A DNA stretch of 64,000 nt from Kaistia defluvii (GTDB lineage Bacteria; Pseudomonadota; Alphaproteobacteria; Rhizobiales; Kaistiaceae), in the NCBI RefSeq assembly GCF_040548815.1, contig NZ_JBEPSM010000001.1, positions 1,736,001 to 1,800,000 of the forward strand, written 5' to 3'. Below the pieces are notes generated by a model that saw only the letters and a program-made list of their open reading frames with translations, was not told where the DNA came from and made no database searches. A program made the translations under genes and the position numbers. Below are positions 9,284 through 17,164 of this stretch, piece by piece. The stretch's first letter is position 1; each line of letters begins with the position of its first letter.

Positions 9284-9385
9284 CGTGAATCCGATCCTTC
9301 TGGAAATCTTTGTGCGGCGCACGCGCCGCGGCTGCAAACTAGTGGAGTTGCTCGCGCCGCGCCACCGTCCGCCCCATAAGGGACG

Positions 9386-9877
9386 TCACGACTCGACCGG
9401 CTGGCCCTCGAAGGCCTGCTCCAGCGTCGCGATGTCGATCTTGTTCATCTGGAGCAGCGCCTCCATGACGCGCTGCGATTTCTGGGCGTCCGGGTCGGTC
9501 AACATCGGGGTGAGCGTACTGGGCACGATCTGCCAGCAAATGCCGAACCGGTCCGTCACCCAGCCGCAGCGCCGTTCCTGGCCATCTTCGGAAAGCCGCT
9601 CCCAGAGATCATCGAGTTCCGCCTGGTCATCGCATTTCACCACGAAGGAGATCGCCTCGTTGAACTTGAAGTGAGGACCGCCATTCAGCGCCGTGAACTC
9701 CAGTCCCTCCAGTTCGAACGACGCCGCCATGACGCTGCCCTTGGGGCCCGGGCCCGCCTCGCCATAGCGAGCCACCTTGCCGACCTTCGCACTCTTGAAG
9801 ATCGAGACGTAGTAGATGATCGCCTCTTCGACCTGATTATCGAACCACAGGAAGGGAGTGATCTTCTGCATGGCCAT
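9386..9877 (-). CDS. VOC-fold protein of the PhnB / 3-demethylubiquinone-methyltransferase-like family
   Basis: Small cytosolic protein of 163 residues with a glyoxalase/bleomycin-resistance (vicinal oxygen chelate) fold: two beta-alpha-beta modules, residues 5-75 (I-T-P-F-L-W-F-D-N-Q-V-E-E-A) and 76-145 (A-I-S-F-V-V-K-C-D-D-Q-A-E, then G-W-V-T-D-R-F-G-I-C-W-Q). The W-V-T-D-x-F-G-x-x-W-Q signature belongs to the PF06983 group. Despite the family name no methyltransferase motif exists, and its enzymatic role is unproven. Two ATGs (9877 and 9871) are possible. A minus-strand EcfG-type promoter lies 153 bases upstream. Confidence 0.82.
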   Translation of the reverse strand: MAMQKITPFLWFDNQVEEAIIYYVSIFKSAKVGKVARYGEAGPGPKGSVMAASFELEGLEFTALNGGPHFKFNEAISFVVKCDDQAELDDLWERLSEDGQERRCGWVTDRFGICWQIVPSTLTPMLTDPDAQKSQRVMEALLQMNKIDIATLEQAFEGQPVES

Positions 9878-10029
9878 GTCCTTTGATCCGAGTTGCGCGC
9901 CGAGCTGTCCGGTCCCGCCCGATGCGAAGATGCAGCCTCCGGAAAAACGGAGTCGCTGCGCTCGCTCGAAGCGCGGCCCGACCTGTCGGGCCCTAGGGCG
10001 CGCAAGATCGCACTGGCGAGAAATCGGAA

Positions 10030-10054
10030 AACGCCAGCAGGCCGTTTACGTTCC
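10030..10054 (-). promoter_or_regulatory. Candidate sigma-EcfG promoter upstream of the VOC gene
   Basis: Read on the minus strand: GGAAC (10054-10050), 16 bases, CGTT (10033-10030), an exact match to the alphaproteobacterial general-stress sigma EcfG consensus. Predicted transcription would start near 10023, leaving a leader of about 146 nt before the VOC start at 9877, longer than usual; this lowers the confidence. Confidence 0.4.
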
Positions 10055-10247
10055 CTGGTGCCGAAGCCCTTTGATCGGCGGCGGGTCCAAAATGCCTATT
10101 TATGCGGCAAATGGTGCCTTCCGCGCCGCGTCAATGCGGAACTGCCGAATTTGGCAGATAGCCCCTAGCCAAGATTGCCCGGCTCATATGCAATGGTGCT
10201 CGCGCTCCCGTGCTGGAGGCGCCGTGGCAGCCGGGAGAATTCTTGTC

Positions 10248-10262
10248 TGGCACGGGGCTTGC
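10248..10262 (+). promoter_or_regulatory. Sigma-54 (RpoN) promoter of the Anbu cluster
   Basis: TGGCACGGGGCTTGC matches the -24/-12 consensus TGGCACG-N4-TTGC at every defined base. The GG (10249-10250) and GC (10261-10262) doublets are exactly 12 bases apart, as RpoN requires. Transcription would start near 10274, 28 bases before the ATP-grasp ATG at 10302. A sigma-54 promoter implies control by an enhancer-binding activator such as NtrC, and so probably nitrogen limitation. Confidence 0.75.
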
Positions 10263-10301
10263 GGTTGGGGAGTGACGACAACCAAAGGGGGATAGCGCGC
10301 A

Positions 10302-11720
10302 ATGGTCGTCGCCTTCGATGAGATGAGCGCGAGCAGCGAAAGCTGCCGGCCGGGCTACGAGATCCTCAAGCGTTGGCTGGACGCGACGCCGCCGGATCTC
10401 CTTTCGACGCGCCGCGCCGAGGCGGAACTGCTGTTCCGCCGGATCGGCATCACCTTCGCCGTCTATGGCGACAATGATGGTGAGGAGCGGATCATTCCGT
10501 TCGACATCATTCCGCGCATCATCACCGCGCCGGAATGGACCAAGCTTTCGAAGGGACTGGAACAGCGGGTCAAGGCGCTGAACGCCTTCCTGACCGACAT
10601 CTATTCCAAGGGAGACATCCTGCGCGCCGGCATCGTGCCGCAGGACCTGATCTACCAGAATCCCTACTACCAGCCGGAAATGGCCGGCGTGAAGCTGGCG
10701 CATGACATCTATGTGATGATCGCCGGCATCGACATCGTCCGCGTCGACCCCGACACCTTCTACGTGCTCGAGGACAACGCCCGCACGCCTTCCGGAGTCT
10801 CCTACATGCTGGAGAACCGGGAAGTGATGATGAAGCTGTTCCCGGACCTGTTCGCCGAGCACCGCATCGCACCGGTCGAGAATTATCCGGACGCGCTGCT
10901 CGCCACGCTGAAATCGGTCGCGCCGCGCTCGGCCCCCGGCGACCCGACGGTGGCCCTGCTCACCCCTGGCCCGTTCAACTCGGCCTTCTACGAACACTCG
11001 TTCCTGGCCGACAAGCTCGGCATCGAACTGGTCGAGGGCCGCGATCTGCAGGTGCGCGACAATGTCGTCTACATGCGCACGACCGAGGGGCCGAAGCGCG
11101 TCGACGTGCTCTATCGCCGCCTCGATGACGACTTCCTCGACCCCCTCACCTTCCGGCCGGATTCGATCCTCGGCGTGCCGGGGCTGATGAATGCCTATCG
11201 CGCCGGCAATATCACGCTGTCGAACGCGGTCGGCACCGGCGTCGCCGACGACAAGGCGGTCTATTCCTACATGCCGGAGATCGTCCGCTTCTATCTCGGC
11301 GAGGAGCCGATCCTGAAGAACGTGCCGACCTGGCGCTGCCGCGAGCCGGACGCGCTGAAATACGTCCTCGAACATCTCGACACGATGGTGGTCAAGGAAG
11401 TGGCGGGCTCCGGCGGCTATGGCATGCTGATCGGCCCGGCCGCCGACAAGAAGACCCGCGAGGAGTTCGGCGCCAAGCTGCGCGCCAATCCGGACGATTT
11501 CATCGCCCAGCCGACGTTGGCGCTCTCCACCTCGCCGACCTTCGTGGATGCCGGCATCGCGCCGCGCCATGTCGACCTGCGTCCCTTCGTGCTTTCGGGC
11601 AAGGACAAGGTGCGCATCGTTCCCGGCGGCTTGACCCGCGTCGCCCTCAAGGAGGGCTCGCTGGTGGTCAATTCGAGCCAGGGCGGCGGCACCAAGGACA
11701 CGTGGGTGCTCGATGCCTGA
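10302..11720 (+). CDS. Circularly permuted ATP-grasp type 2 protein (predicted peptide/amide ligase)
   Basis: Member of the DUF404/DUF407 family: an ATP-grasp carboxylate-amine ligase whose domain order is circularly permuted. Visible marks are N-P-Y-Y-Q-P-E-M-A near residue 124, D-T-F-Y-V-L-E-D-N-A-R-T-P-S-G-V-S-Y around 150-167, V-V-K-E-V-A-G-S-G-G-Y-G-M near 364, and a C-terminal N-S-S-Q-G-G-G-T-K-D-T-W-V-L. Its 472 residues are the full family length. First gene of a co-directional set with alpha-E, transglutaminase-like and Anbu genes; comparative genomics (Iyer and colleagues on amidoligases) predicts such sets make a modified peptide or tag. Substrate is unknown. The ATG follows AAAGGGGGAT and a sigma-54 promoter. 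Confidence 0.9.
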   Translation: MVVAFDEMSASSESCRPGYEILKRWLDATPPDLLSTRRAEAELLFRRIGITFAVYGDNDGEERIIPFDIIPRIITAPEWTKLSKGLEQRVKALNAFLTDIYSKGDILRAGIVPQDLIYQNPYYQPEMAGVKLAHDIYVMIAGIDIVRVDPDTFYVLEDNARTPSGVSYMLENREVMMKLFPDLFAEHRIAPVENYPDALLATLKSVAPRSAPGDPTVALLTPGPFNSAFYEHSFLADKLGIELVEGRDLQVRDNVVYMRTTEGPKRVDVLYRRLDDDFLDPLTFRPDSILGVPGLMNAYRAGNITLSNAVGTGVADDKAVYSYMPEIVRFYLGEEPILKNVPTWRCREPDALKYVLEHLDTMVVKEVAGSGGYGMLIGPAADKKTREEFGAKLRANPDDFIAQPTLALSTSPTFVDAGIAPRHVDLRPFVLSGKDKVRIVPGGLTRVALKEGSLVVNSSQGGGTKDTWVLDA

Positions 11721-11867
11721 ACTGGATAGCCCCCGGCACCATGCCTCCGCTCTTCATCGGGCAAGGCATGCGGCGCGCGGGCTGGATCGACTTGCGACAG
11801 CCGCTTCTTCCCTCCCCGTCACGGGGCGGGATCGGAGCGAGGGTCTTACCATCCGGAGTTGTTTTCC

Positions 11868-12809
11868 GTGCTGAGCCGTACCGCCGATAATCTGTTCTGG
11901 CTTGCCCGCTATGTCGAGCGCGCCGAAAACACCGCCCGCATCATCGACGCCGCCAACCGCCTCGCCGCCATGCCGATCGCCTATGCCGGCGGCTCGAACG
12001 AATGGGAATCCGCCGTCGCCGCCACCGGCGCGCTCGGCCTGTTCAAGTCGCTGAACCGGGAACCGACGGCCGAGAACATCATCGATTTCCTCGCCTTCTC
12101 GCCGGAAAACCCCTCCTCCATCCGCTCTTGCCTGGAGCGTGCCCGGGTGAACGCGCGCACCGTGCGCACCGCGCTGACGTCGGAAATGTGGGACGCCATC
12201 AACGGCGCCTGGCTCGGCCTGCGCGATTTCAACGGCGCCTCGCGCGACCGCATGCGCCTCAACGACTTCCTGGTCTATGTGAAGGAAGCCTCGCTGCGCT
12301 TCGACGGCTCCGCCTACCGGACAATGATCCGCAACGACGTCTATTTCTTCTCGAGCCTCGGCTCCTTCATCGAGCGCGCCGACAACACGGCCCGCATCCT
12401 CGACGTCAAATATCACCTGCTGCTGCCGGCCGAGGAGAGCGTCGGCGGTGGCCTCGATTTCTTCCAGTGGTCGTCGATCCTGCGCTCGGTATCGGCCAAC
12501 ACGGCCTATCACTGGGTCTATCGCGAGAGCCTGAAGCCCTGGCTCGTCGCCGATCTGCTGGTCCTGAACGACCAGCTGCCGCGCTCGCTCGCCTCCTGCT
12601 ACGAGAACATCTGCGCCTTCCTTGACGAGCTCTCGCTCGCCTATGGCCGCCAGGGGCCGGCCCAGCGTGTCGCCCGCTCGACCCGCAACCGGCTGCAAAA
12701 CGCCAATATCGACGACGTATTCAGCGGCGGCCTGCATGAATTCCTGACCGAGTTCATCGCCGACAATGGCCGTCTGGGACAGGCGATCACCGACCAGTAT
12801 CTAGCCTGA
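11868..12809 (+). CDS. Alpha-E domain protein (DUF403)
   Basis: All-alpha protein of 313 residues that almost always accompanies the permuted ATP-grasp ligase. The start is the GTG at 11868, preceded by GGAG with a 9-base spacer and giving the family-typical M-L-S-R-T-A-D-N-L-F-W-L-A-R-Y-V-E-R-A-E-N; an alternative TTG at 11859 sits directly on the ribosome site. The R-A-E/D-N-T-A-R-I motif occurs twice (near residues 20 and 173), showing the internal duplication of the fold. Biochemical role is unknown; co-occurrence suggests a partner or scaffold of the ligase. It follows the ligase after 147 bases and precedes the transglutaminase-like gene by 12 bases. Confidence 0.9.
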   Translation: MLSRTADNLFWLARYVERAENTARIIDAANRLAAMPIAYAGGSNEWESAVAATGALGLFKSLNREPTAENIIDFLAFSPENPSSIRSCLERARVNARTVRTALTSEMWDAINGAWLGLRDFNGASRDRMRLNDFLVYVKEASLRFDGSAYRTMIRNDVYFFSSLGSFIERADNTARILDVKYHLLLPAEESVGGGLDFFQWSSILRSVSANTAYHWVYRESLKPWLVADLLVLNDQLPRSLASCYENICAFLDELSLAYGRQGPAQRVARSTRNRLQNANIDDVFSGGLHEFLTEFIADNGRLGQAITDQYLA

Positions 12810-12821
12810 CGGGAACGGTTC

Positions 12822-13637
12822 ATGCGCCTCCGGATCGTTCACGAAACCGCCTACAGCTTCGACCCGCCCGCTCTGGGCGCGATCCAGACGCTTCGGCTGA
12901 CCCCGCGCGGCCATGACGGCCAGTTCGTCGTCAACTGGCGCATCGAGGTCGATCACGACTGCCGGCTCGACACCGCCACCGACCCGTTCGGCAATGTCGT
13001 CCAGTCCTTCACCACCCAGGGAAAGCTCGACGGCCTGGTCATCACCGCGCTTGGCGATGTCGAGACGCACGACATGGCCGGCATGGTGCGCGGCCAGGCG
13101 GAGCGCTTTCCGGTCGGCGTCTTCCTGCGCGGGACGCCGCTGACGGTCCCCGACGCCGAGATCCGCGCCTTTGCCGACGATGTCGCCGCCTCCACGCCGA
13201 CCGACCGGCTGTCGCGGCTGCACTGGCTGATGAACAGCCTGCACGAGCGCATCCTGCTCGGCGAGACGACCGACGACAGCGCCAAGGCCACCTTCGCCGC
13301 CAGCCGTGGCGACGCCCGCGCCATGGCGCATGTGATGATCGCCGCCGCTCGCCATCTCGGGATCCCGGCCCGCTATGCCAGCGGCTATCTGTTCCGGCCG
13401 GAGGCCGAGGCGCCGGCGACCAGCGAGCATGGCTGGGCCGAAGCCTTTCTCGATGGAGTGGGCTGGGTCGGATTCGATGTAGCAACGAATCTCTGTCCGA
13501 CGGATACTCATGTCCGACTGGCCATCGGATTGGACCGAATCGGGTCGTCTCCGGTACGCGGGGCAGCCTATGGCGACGGGGTTACCGCGCCGACGATTTC
13601 GATCAGTGTGTCGGAAGCGCGCTCGGCCCGGAGATAG
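12822..13637 (+). CDS. Transglutaminase-like protein lacking the catalytic cysteine
   Basis: Bacterial transglutaminase-like protein (271 residues) with an N-terminal beta domain (M-R-L-R-I-V-H-E-T-A-Y-S-F, residues 1-80) and a papain-like core. In active relatives the nucleophile lies in G-V-C-Q/R-D-x-A-H; here the aligned segment is G-D-A-R-A-M-A-H, with Ala165 (GCC at 13314-13316) in the cysteine position, although the following A-A-A-R-H-L-G-I-P-A-R-Y-A-S-G-Y is intact. His203 (E-H-G-W-A-E) and Asp219 (G-F-D-V) of the triad are kept. The product should not be a cysteine protease or transglutaminase; it may bind the substrate without cleaving it. It lies between the alpha-E and Anbu genes. 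Confidence 0.88.
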   Translation: MRLRIVHETAYSFDPPALGAIQTLRLTPRGHDGQFVVNWRIEVDHDCRLDTATDPFGNVVQSFTTQGKLDGLVITALGDVETHDMAGMVRGQAERFPVGVFLRGTPLTVPDAEIRAFADDVAASTPTDRLSRLHWLMNSLHERILLGETTDDSAKATFAASRGDARAMAHVMIAAARHLGIPARYASGYLFRPEAEAPATSEHGWAEAFLDGVGWVGFDVATNLCPTDTHVRLAIGLDRIGSSPVRGAAYGDGVTAPTISISVSEARSARR

Positions 13638-13715
13638 GTCGATGGCAATTTTTCACTTGCGCCTCAAATTTAGCGGCCTAAAACACCGGCCGGGGTGGGG
13701 CAGGATAAAGAATTT

Positions 13716-14459
13716 ATGACCTATTGCGTTGGAATCCTGGTTCGCGAAGGCCTTGTTATGCTGGCCGACACGCGCACCAATGCCGGCCTCGACAACATTG
13801 CGACGTTCCGGAAGCTGCACCTCTACCAGACCGAGGGAGAGCGCGTGATCGCGCTTGCCACGGCGGGTAACCTTGCCGTCAGCCAGTCCGTCCTCAATGT
13901 CCTGACCGAAGGCCTCGAAAACCCGGAAACGGGCAAGATCGACACGATCTACACCATCCCCAGCATGTTCAAGGTGGCGCAGTTCGTCGGCCGGGCGATC
14001 CGCGAGGTCTACCGCATCCATGGCAAGTCGATGGAGCAGCAGGCCGCGAGCTTCGATGTCACCATGCTGCTGGCTGGCCAGGTCAAGGGCGGGCGCCTGC
14101 GTCTGTTCATGGTCTACTCGGCCGGCAATTTCATCGAGGCGACGACCGATACGCCCTATCTGCAGATCGGCGAGCACAAATACGGCAAGCCGATCCTGGA
14201 CCGCGCCGTCACCGCCGACACGCCGATTTCCGAAGCGCTAAAGCTCGGCCTCGTGTCGATGGATTCGACGCTGCGCTCCAATCTCGGCGTTGGCATGCCG
14301 ATCGATGTCCTGGTCGTCCGTCGCGACGAGCTGAAGATCTCGATCTCGCATCGCATCGACGACAATGACGCCTATTTCGCGGGCCTGCGCGAACGCTGGT
14401 CGGCCGCGCTGCGCGCCGCGCACCAGGCGATCCCCGAGCCGCCCTACGGCCCGATCTAG
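13716..14459 (+). CDS. Anbu, proteasome-like NTN hydrolase (BPH family)
   Basis: Bacterial relative of the 20S proteasome beta subunit and HslV. The start at 13716 places Thr directly after Met (M-T-Y-C-V-G), the presumed N-terminal nucleophile; an in-frame upstream start (13695) would bury it and is rejected. The A-D-T-R-T-N-A-G-L-D-N segment follows at residues 19-29, then F-R-K-L-H with the lysine expected to assist catalysis (Lys36). The 247-residue length is normal for Anbu, longer than HslV. Structures of relatives show lock-washer-shaped oligomers. Proteolytic activity of Anbu is poorly established; clustering with the ligase suggests it hydrolyses or processes the peptide product. Confidence 0.92.
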   Translation: MTYCVGILVREGLVMLADTRTNAGLDNIATFRKLHLYQTEGERVIALATAGNLAVSQSVLNVLTEGLENPETGKIDTIYTIPSMFKVAQFVGRAIREVYRIHGKSMEQQAASFDVTMLLAGQVKGGRLRLFMVYSAGNFIEATTDTPYLQIGEHKYGKPILDRAVTADTPISEALKLGLVSMDSTLRSNLGVGMPIDVLVVRRDELKISISHRIDDNDAYFAGLRERWSAALRAAHQAIPEPPYGPI

Positions 14460-14470
14460 GTCCGGAACGC

Positions 14471-15367
14471 TCAGGACTCGACGCGGATCATCTCGATCAG
14501 CGCGCGCAAGGCGGCTGAGACATGGCGGCGGCCGGGATAATAGAGATGGAAGCCCGGCACCGTCGGGCTCCAGTCTTCCAGCACGCGGATCAGCCGCCCA
14601 TCCGCGAGTTCCTTCGCGACGAGGATATCGGCGGCGTAGAGCAGGCCGATGCCCTCCACGGCCGCCGTGATCAGCAGCGTGTCGAAGGTGTCGACCACCA
14701 GCGGCCCGGTGACGGGCATCGCCAGGGACTTGCCGTCCTTCTCGAATTCCCAGCGATAGAGCCCGCCGCTCGAAATCTCCCGCCGGCCGATGCAGAGATG
14801 ATCGCGCAGATCCTGCGGCTGCCTCGGCGGCGGATGCCGGGCGAAATAATCGGGCGAACCGACGATCGCAGCCCGGAAATCCGCGGAAACCCGCACCGCG
14901 CTCATGTCCTGGCGGATGCTGTCGCCGAGCCGGATGCCGGCGTCGAACCCGCCGCTCACGATATCGACGAAGGCGTCGTTGACGGCGACCTCCAGCGTGA
15001 CTTCCGGATAGGCCTGCGTGAAGCGGCGGAACAGCGGCGCCAGGATCAGCGCGGCCGCCATGCGCGGCACGTTGAGGCGCACCGTGCCATGCGGCCGCGC
15101 GCTGAACGCATTCACCCCCTCGACCGCCCGATCGACACTGGCGAAGGCGGGACCGATCTGGTCGAGCAGCGCCTGCCCTGCTTCGGTCGGCGAGACGGTC
15201 CTCGTCGTGCGGTTCAGCAGGCGGACGCCCAACCTGGTTTCCAGCGACCGTAGCGAGTGACTGAGCGTCGAAGGCGTCAGGTTCAACCGCGCCGCGGCGC
15301 GGCGAAAGCTGCGTTCCTCGGCGACCGCGATGAAAGCCGTCAGTTCGGCCAGTTCATTGGCACGCAT
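14471..15367 (-). CDS. LysR-family transcriptional regulator
   Basis: 298-residue DNA-binding regulator: winged helix-turn-helix at residues 1-60 (E-E-R-S-F-R-R-A-A-A-R-L-N-L-T-P-S-T-L-S-H-S-L-R-S-L-E) and a periplasmic-binding-like effector domain from about residue 90. The sequence is of the large proteobacterial group that usually controls an adjacent divergent oxidoreductase. The gene is divergent from the SDR at 15507 across 139 bases, which is the classic LysR target arrangement; the inducer is unknown. The 3' end is 11 bases from the Anbu stop, so the two genes converge without a visible terminator. Confidence 0.9.
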   Translation of the reverse strand: MRANELAELTAFIAVAEERSFRRAAARLNLTPSTLSHSLRSLETRLGVRLLNRTTRTVSPTEAGQALLDQIGPAFASVDRAVEGVNAFSARPHGTVRLNVPRMAAALILAPLFRRFTQAYPEVTLEVAVNDAFVDIVSGGFDAGIRLGDSIRQDMSAVRVSADFRAAIVGSPDYFARHPPPRQPQDLRDHLCIGRREISSGGLYRWEFEKDGKSLAMPVTGPLVVDTFDTLLITAAVEGIGLLYAADILVAKELADGRLIRVLEDWSPTVPGFHLYYPGRRHVSAALRALIEMIRVES

Positions 15368-15506
15368 GATTGATGAATGTCACCCATGACTACATGCGAA
15401 GCACCATGGCTTATGTTTCACAATCGCGACAGCCATTTGCACCTCGTCACCAATCGATGGCCCTGCCGGTCTGCGGCGCGCCATCCGTCCCAAGGATGAG
15501 GTCTAA

Positions 15507-16289
15507 ATGTCCCAGTCACCCTCCCCCCGCCTGCAGGATCGCGTCGCGCTCGTTACCGGCGGCGGCAGCGGCATCGGCCGCGCGGCAGCTTTGGCCTATG
15601 CCCGCGAGGGCGCCAGGGTCGTCGTTGCCGGCCGGCGCGCCGCCGAACTGGACGAGACCGTCCGCCTCATCGAGACAGCCGGCGGCAGCGCCCTCGCCGT
15701 CTCCACCGACGTAGCAAAGTCGGGCGAGGTCCAGGCGCTGGTCAAGGCGACCGTCGACCGCTTCGGTCGCCTCGATGCCGCCTTCAACAATGCCGGCATC
15801 GAGGGCTTCGCGCCGATCACCGCGATGACCGAAGAGGAATTCGACCGCGTCATCGGCATTAATCTGAAGGGTGTCTGGCTGTCGGTGAAATATGAGGTCG
15901 AGGCGATGATCGCCCTCGGCCAAGGCGGCGCTATCGTCAACACCTCATCCTGGCTGGCGGCCGGCGCCTCCTTCGGATCCTCGGCCTATTCGGCCAGCAA
16001 GGGCGGGCTGGATGCGATGATCCGCGCGGTGGCCTTGGAAGTCGGTCCGCACAACATCCGCATCAACAACATCAATCCCGGCATCATCGACACGCCGATG
16101 GCGCGGCGCATGACGAACAATGACGCCAGCGCGCTGGCGCCTTTCGTCGCCCACACGCCGGCCAAGCGTGTCGGAACCTCCGAGGATGTCGGCGACGTCG
16201 CCGTCTGGCTCTCGACGGACGAAGCGCGGTTCGTCACCGGCCAGTCCCTGCTCGTCGACGGCGGGTTCACCATCGCCGGTCTTCGCTGA
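15507..16289 (+). CDS. SDR-family oxidoreductase
   Basis: Classical short-chain dehydrogenase/reductase (260 residues), cytosolic, NAD(P)-dependent. Rossmann motif V-T-G-G-G-S-G-I-G-R-A at residues 16-26, N-N-A-G near 93, the catalytic Ser in N-T-S-S-W, and Y-S-A-S-K with catalytic Tyr and Lys around 160. The absent charged residue specificity cannot be judged by eye. A C-terminal V-D-G-G-F-T is typical. Likely the target of the divergent LysR gene and followed after 174 bases by an SRPBCC gene. Substrate unknown. Confidence 0.9.
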   Translation: MSQSPSPRLQDRVALVTGGGSGIGRAAALAYAREGARVVVAGRRAAELDETVRLIETAGGSALAVSTDVAKSGEVQALVKATVDRFGRLDAAFNNAGIEGFAPITAMTEEEFDRVIGINLKGVWLSVKYEVEAMIALGQGGAIVNTSSWLAAGASFGSSAYSASKGGLDAMIRAVALEVGPHNIRINNINPGIIDTPMARRMTNNDASALAPFVAHTPAKRVGTSEDVGDVAVWLSTDEARFVTGQSLLVDGGFTIAGLR

Positions 16290-16463
16290 CTCTGGAACCA
16301 TCTACCCGCCAGGTCCCGACAGCTCCCGCTCGCACGACCTGGCGGCGGGATCGAGCGGGAGGGAGCGCCGCGTTCGATTGACAGGCGGGGTGGCTGCATC
16401 GATACCAGCGTCGAGGGCGGCGCCGTTCGGCCGCCCCGCCGTTTTCGTGGAGCACCCAACATC

Positions 16464-16910
16464 ATGACCGACAAGCCAAGCCTGACGCTGAAGCGCCAGT
16501 TGAAGGCGTCGCCCGCCCGGATCTTCAAGGCCTGGACCGACCCCGCCAAGCTTGTCCATTGGTTCGGCCCGCATGACACCGCAGAAGGCAGCGTCGAGGC
16601 CGAGACGGATCTCCGCGTCGGCGGCGCCTTCCGCATCCGCTTCAAAACCGCCGACGGCCAGCAGGAGGCCACCGGCAGCTACCAAGCGCTTGTACCCGAC
16701 CAGTCGCTGGCCATGAACTGGACCTGGCTGGCCGCGCCCGAGGCGCCGAGCCTGGTGACCGTGACGTTCCACGGCGAGCAAGGCGGCACCATGCTGACGC
16801 TCACCCAGGAAGGCCTCGCCGACGAGGCGAGCCGCGCCAGCCAGCTGGCGATCTGGACAGGGGCGATCGAGCGGCTCGAACGCTTTGTCACCCGCGGCGG
16901 CAAGAAATAG
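16464..16910 (+). CDS. SRPBCC / AHSA1-like protein
   Basis: 148-residue START-like hydrophobic-cavity protein related to the C-terminal domain of Hsp90 activator Aha1. Visible family pattern: L-K-A-S-P-A-R-I-F-K-A-W-T-D-P-A-K-L-V-H-W-F-G-P at the N-terminus, D-L-R-V-G-G-A-F-R-I in the middle and a long C-terminal helix beginning near G-A-I-E-R-L-E-R-F. These small proteins bind hydrophobic ligands; a specific function is not known. Nearby ArsR regulators often accompany this family, but none is seen here. Confidence 0.85.
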   Translation: MTDKPSLTLKRQLKASPARIFKAWTDPAKLVHWFGPHDTAEGSVEAETDLRVGGAFRIRFKTADGQQEATGSYQALVPDQSLAMNWTWLAAPEAPSLVTVTFHGEQGGTMLTLTQEGLADEASRASQLAIWTGAIERLERFVTRGGKK

Positions 16911-17164
16911 CGGCGGCGCTCCGGGAACGCGCGACGGCGCGCTCATGCCGTCGCGTCCCGCAAGACGGCCGGGGGCTGCCAGGCCTGCTCATCTTGCCGC
17001 GCCAAGGATTGGGGAAGATCAGCGGTTGACGAAGTACCGGTTGATCCAGCCTCTTGGCCGAACCAGTTCCCTTATATAGGCTGACGCCAGCAATGCTCTC
17101 GTCAGGAGCATGCCGCCATCCTGCGGGCCGACCCGATCCGCTGGCAAGTTTGACGGGGTTTCTC

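Larger units (their letters stand above)
9878..10301. other. 424-base divergent intergenic region with two promoter candidates
   Basis: Separates the minus-strand VOC gene from the plus-strand ATP-grasp cluster. It carries an EcfG-like promoter for the minus strand (10030-10054) and a sigma-54 promoter for the plus strand (10248-10262). Between them (about 10060-10240) I see no convincing gene. An enhancer-binding protein site is expected there if the sigma-54 promoter is real; no clear NtrC-type dyad could be picked out by eye. Confidence 0.6.
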
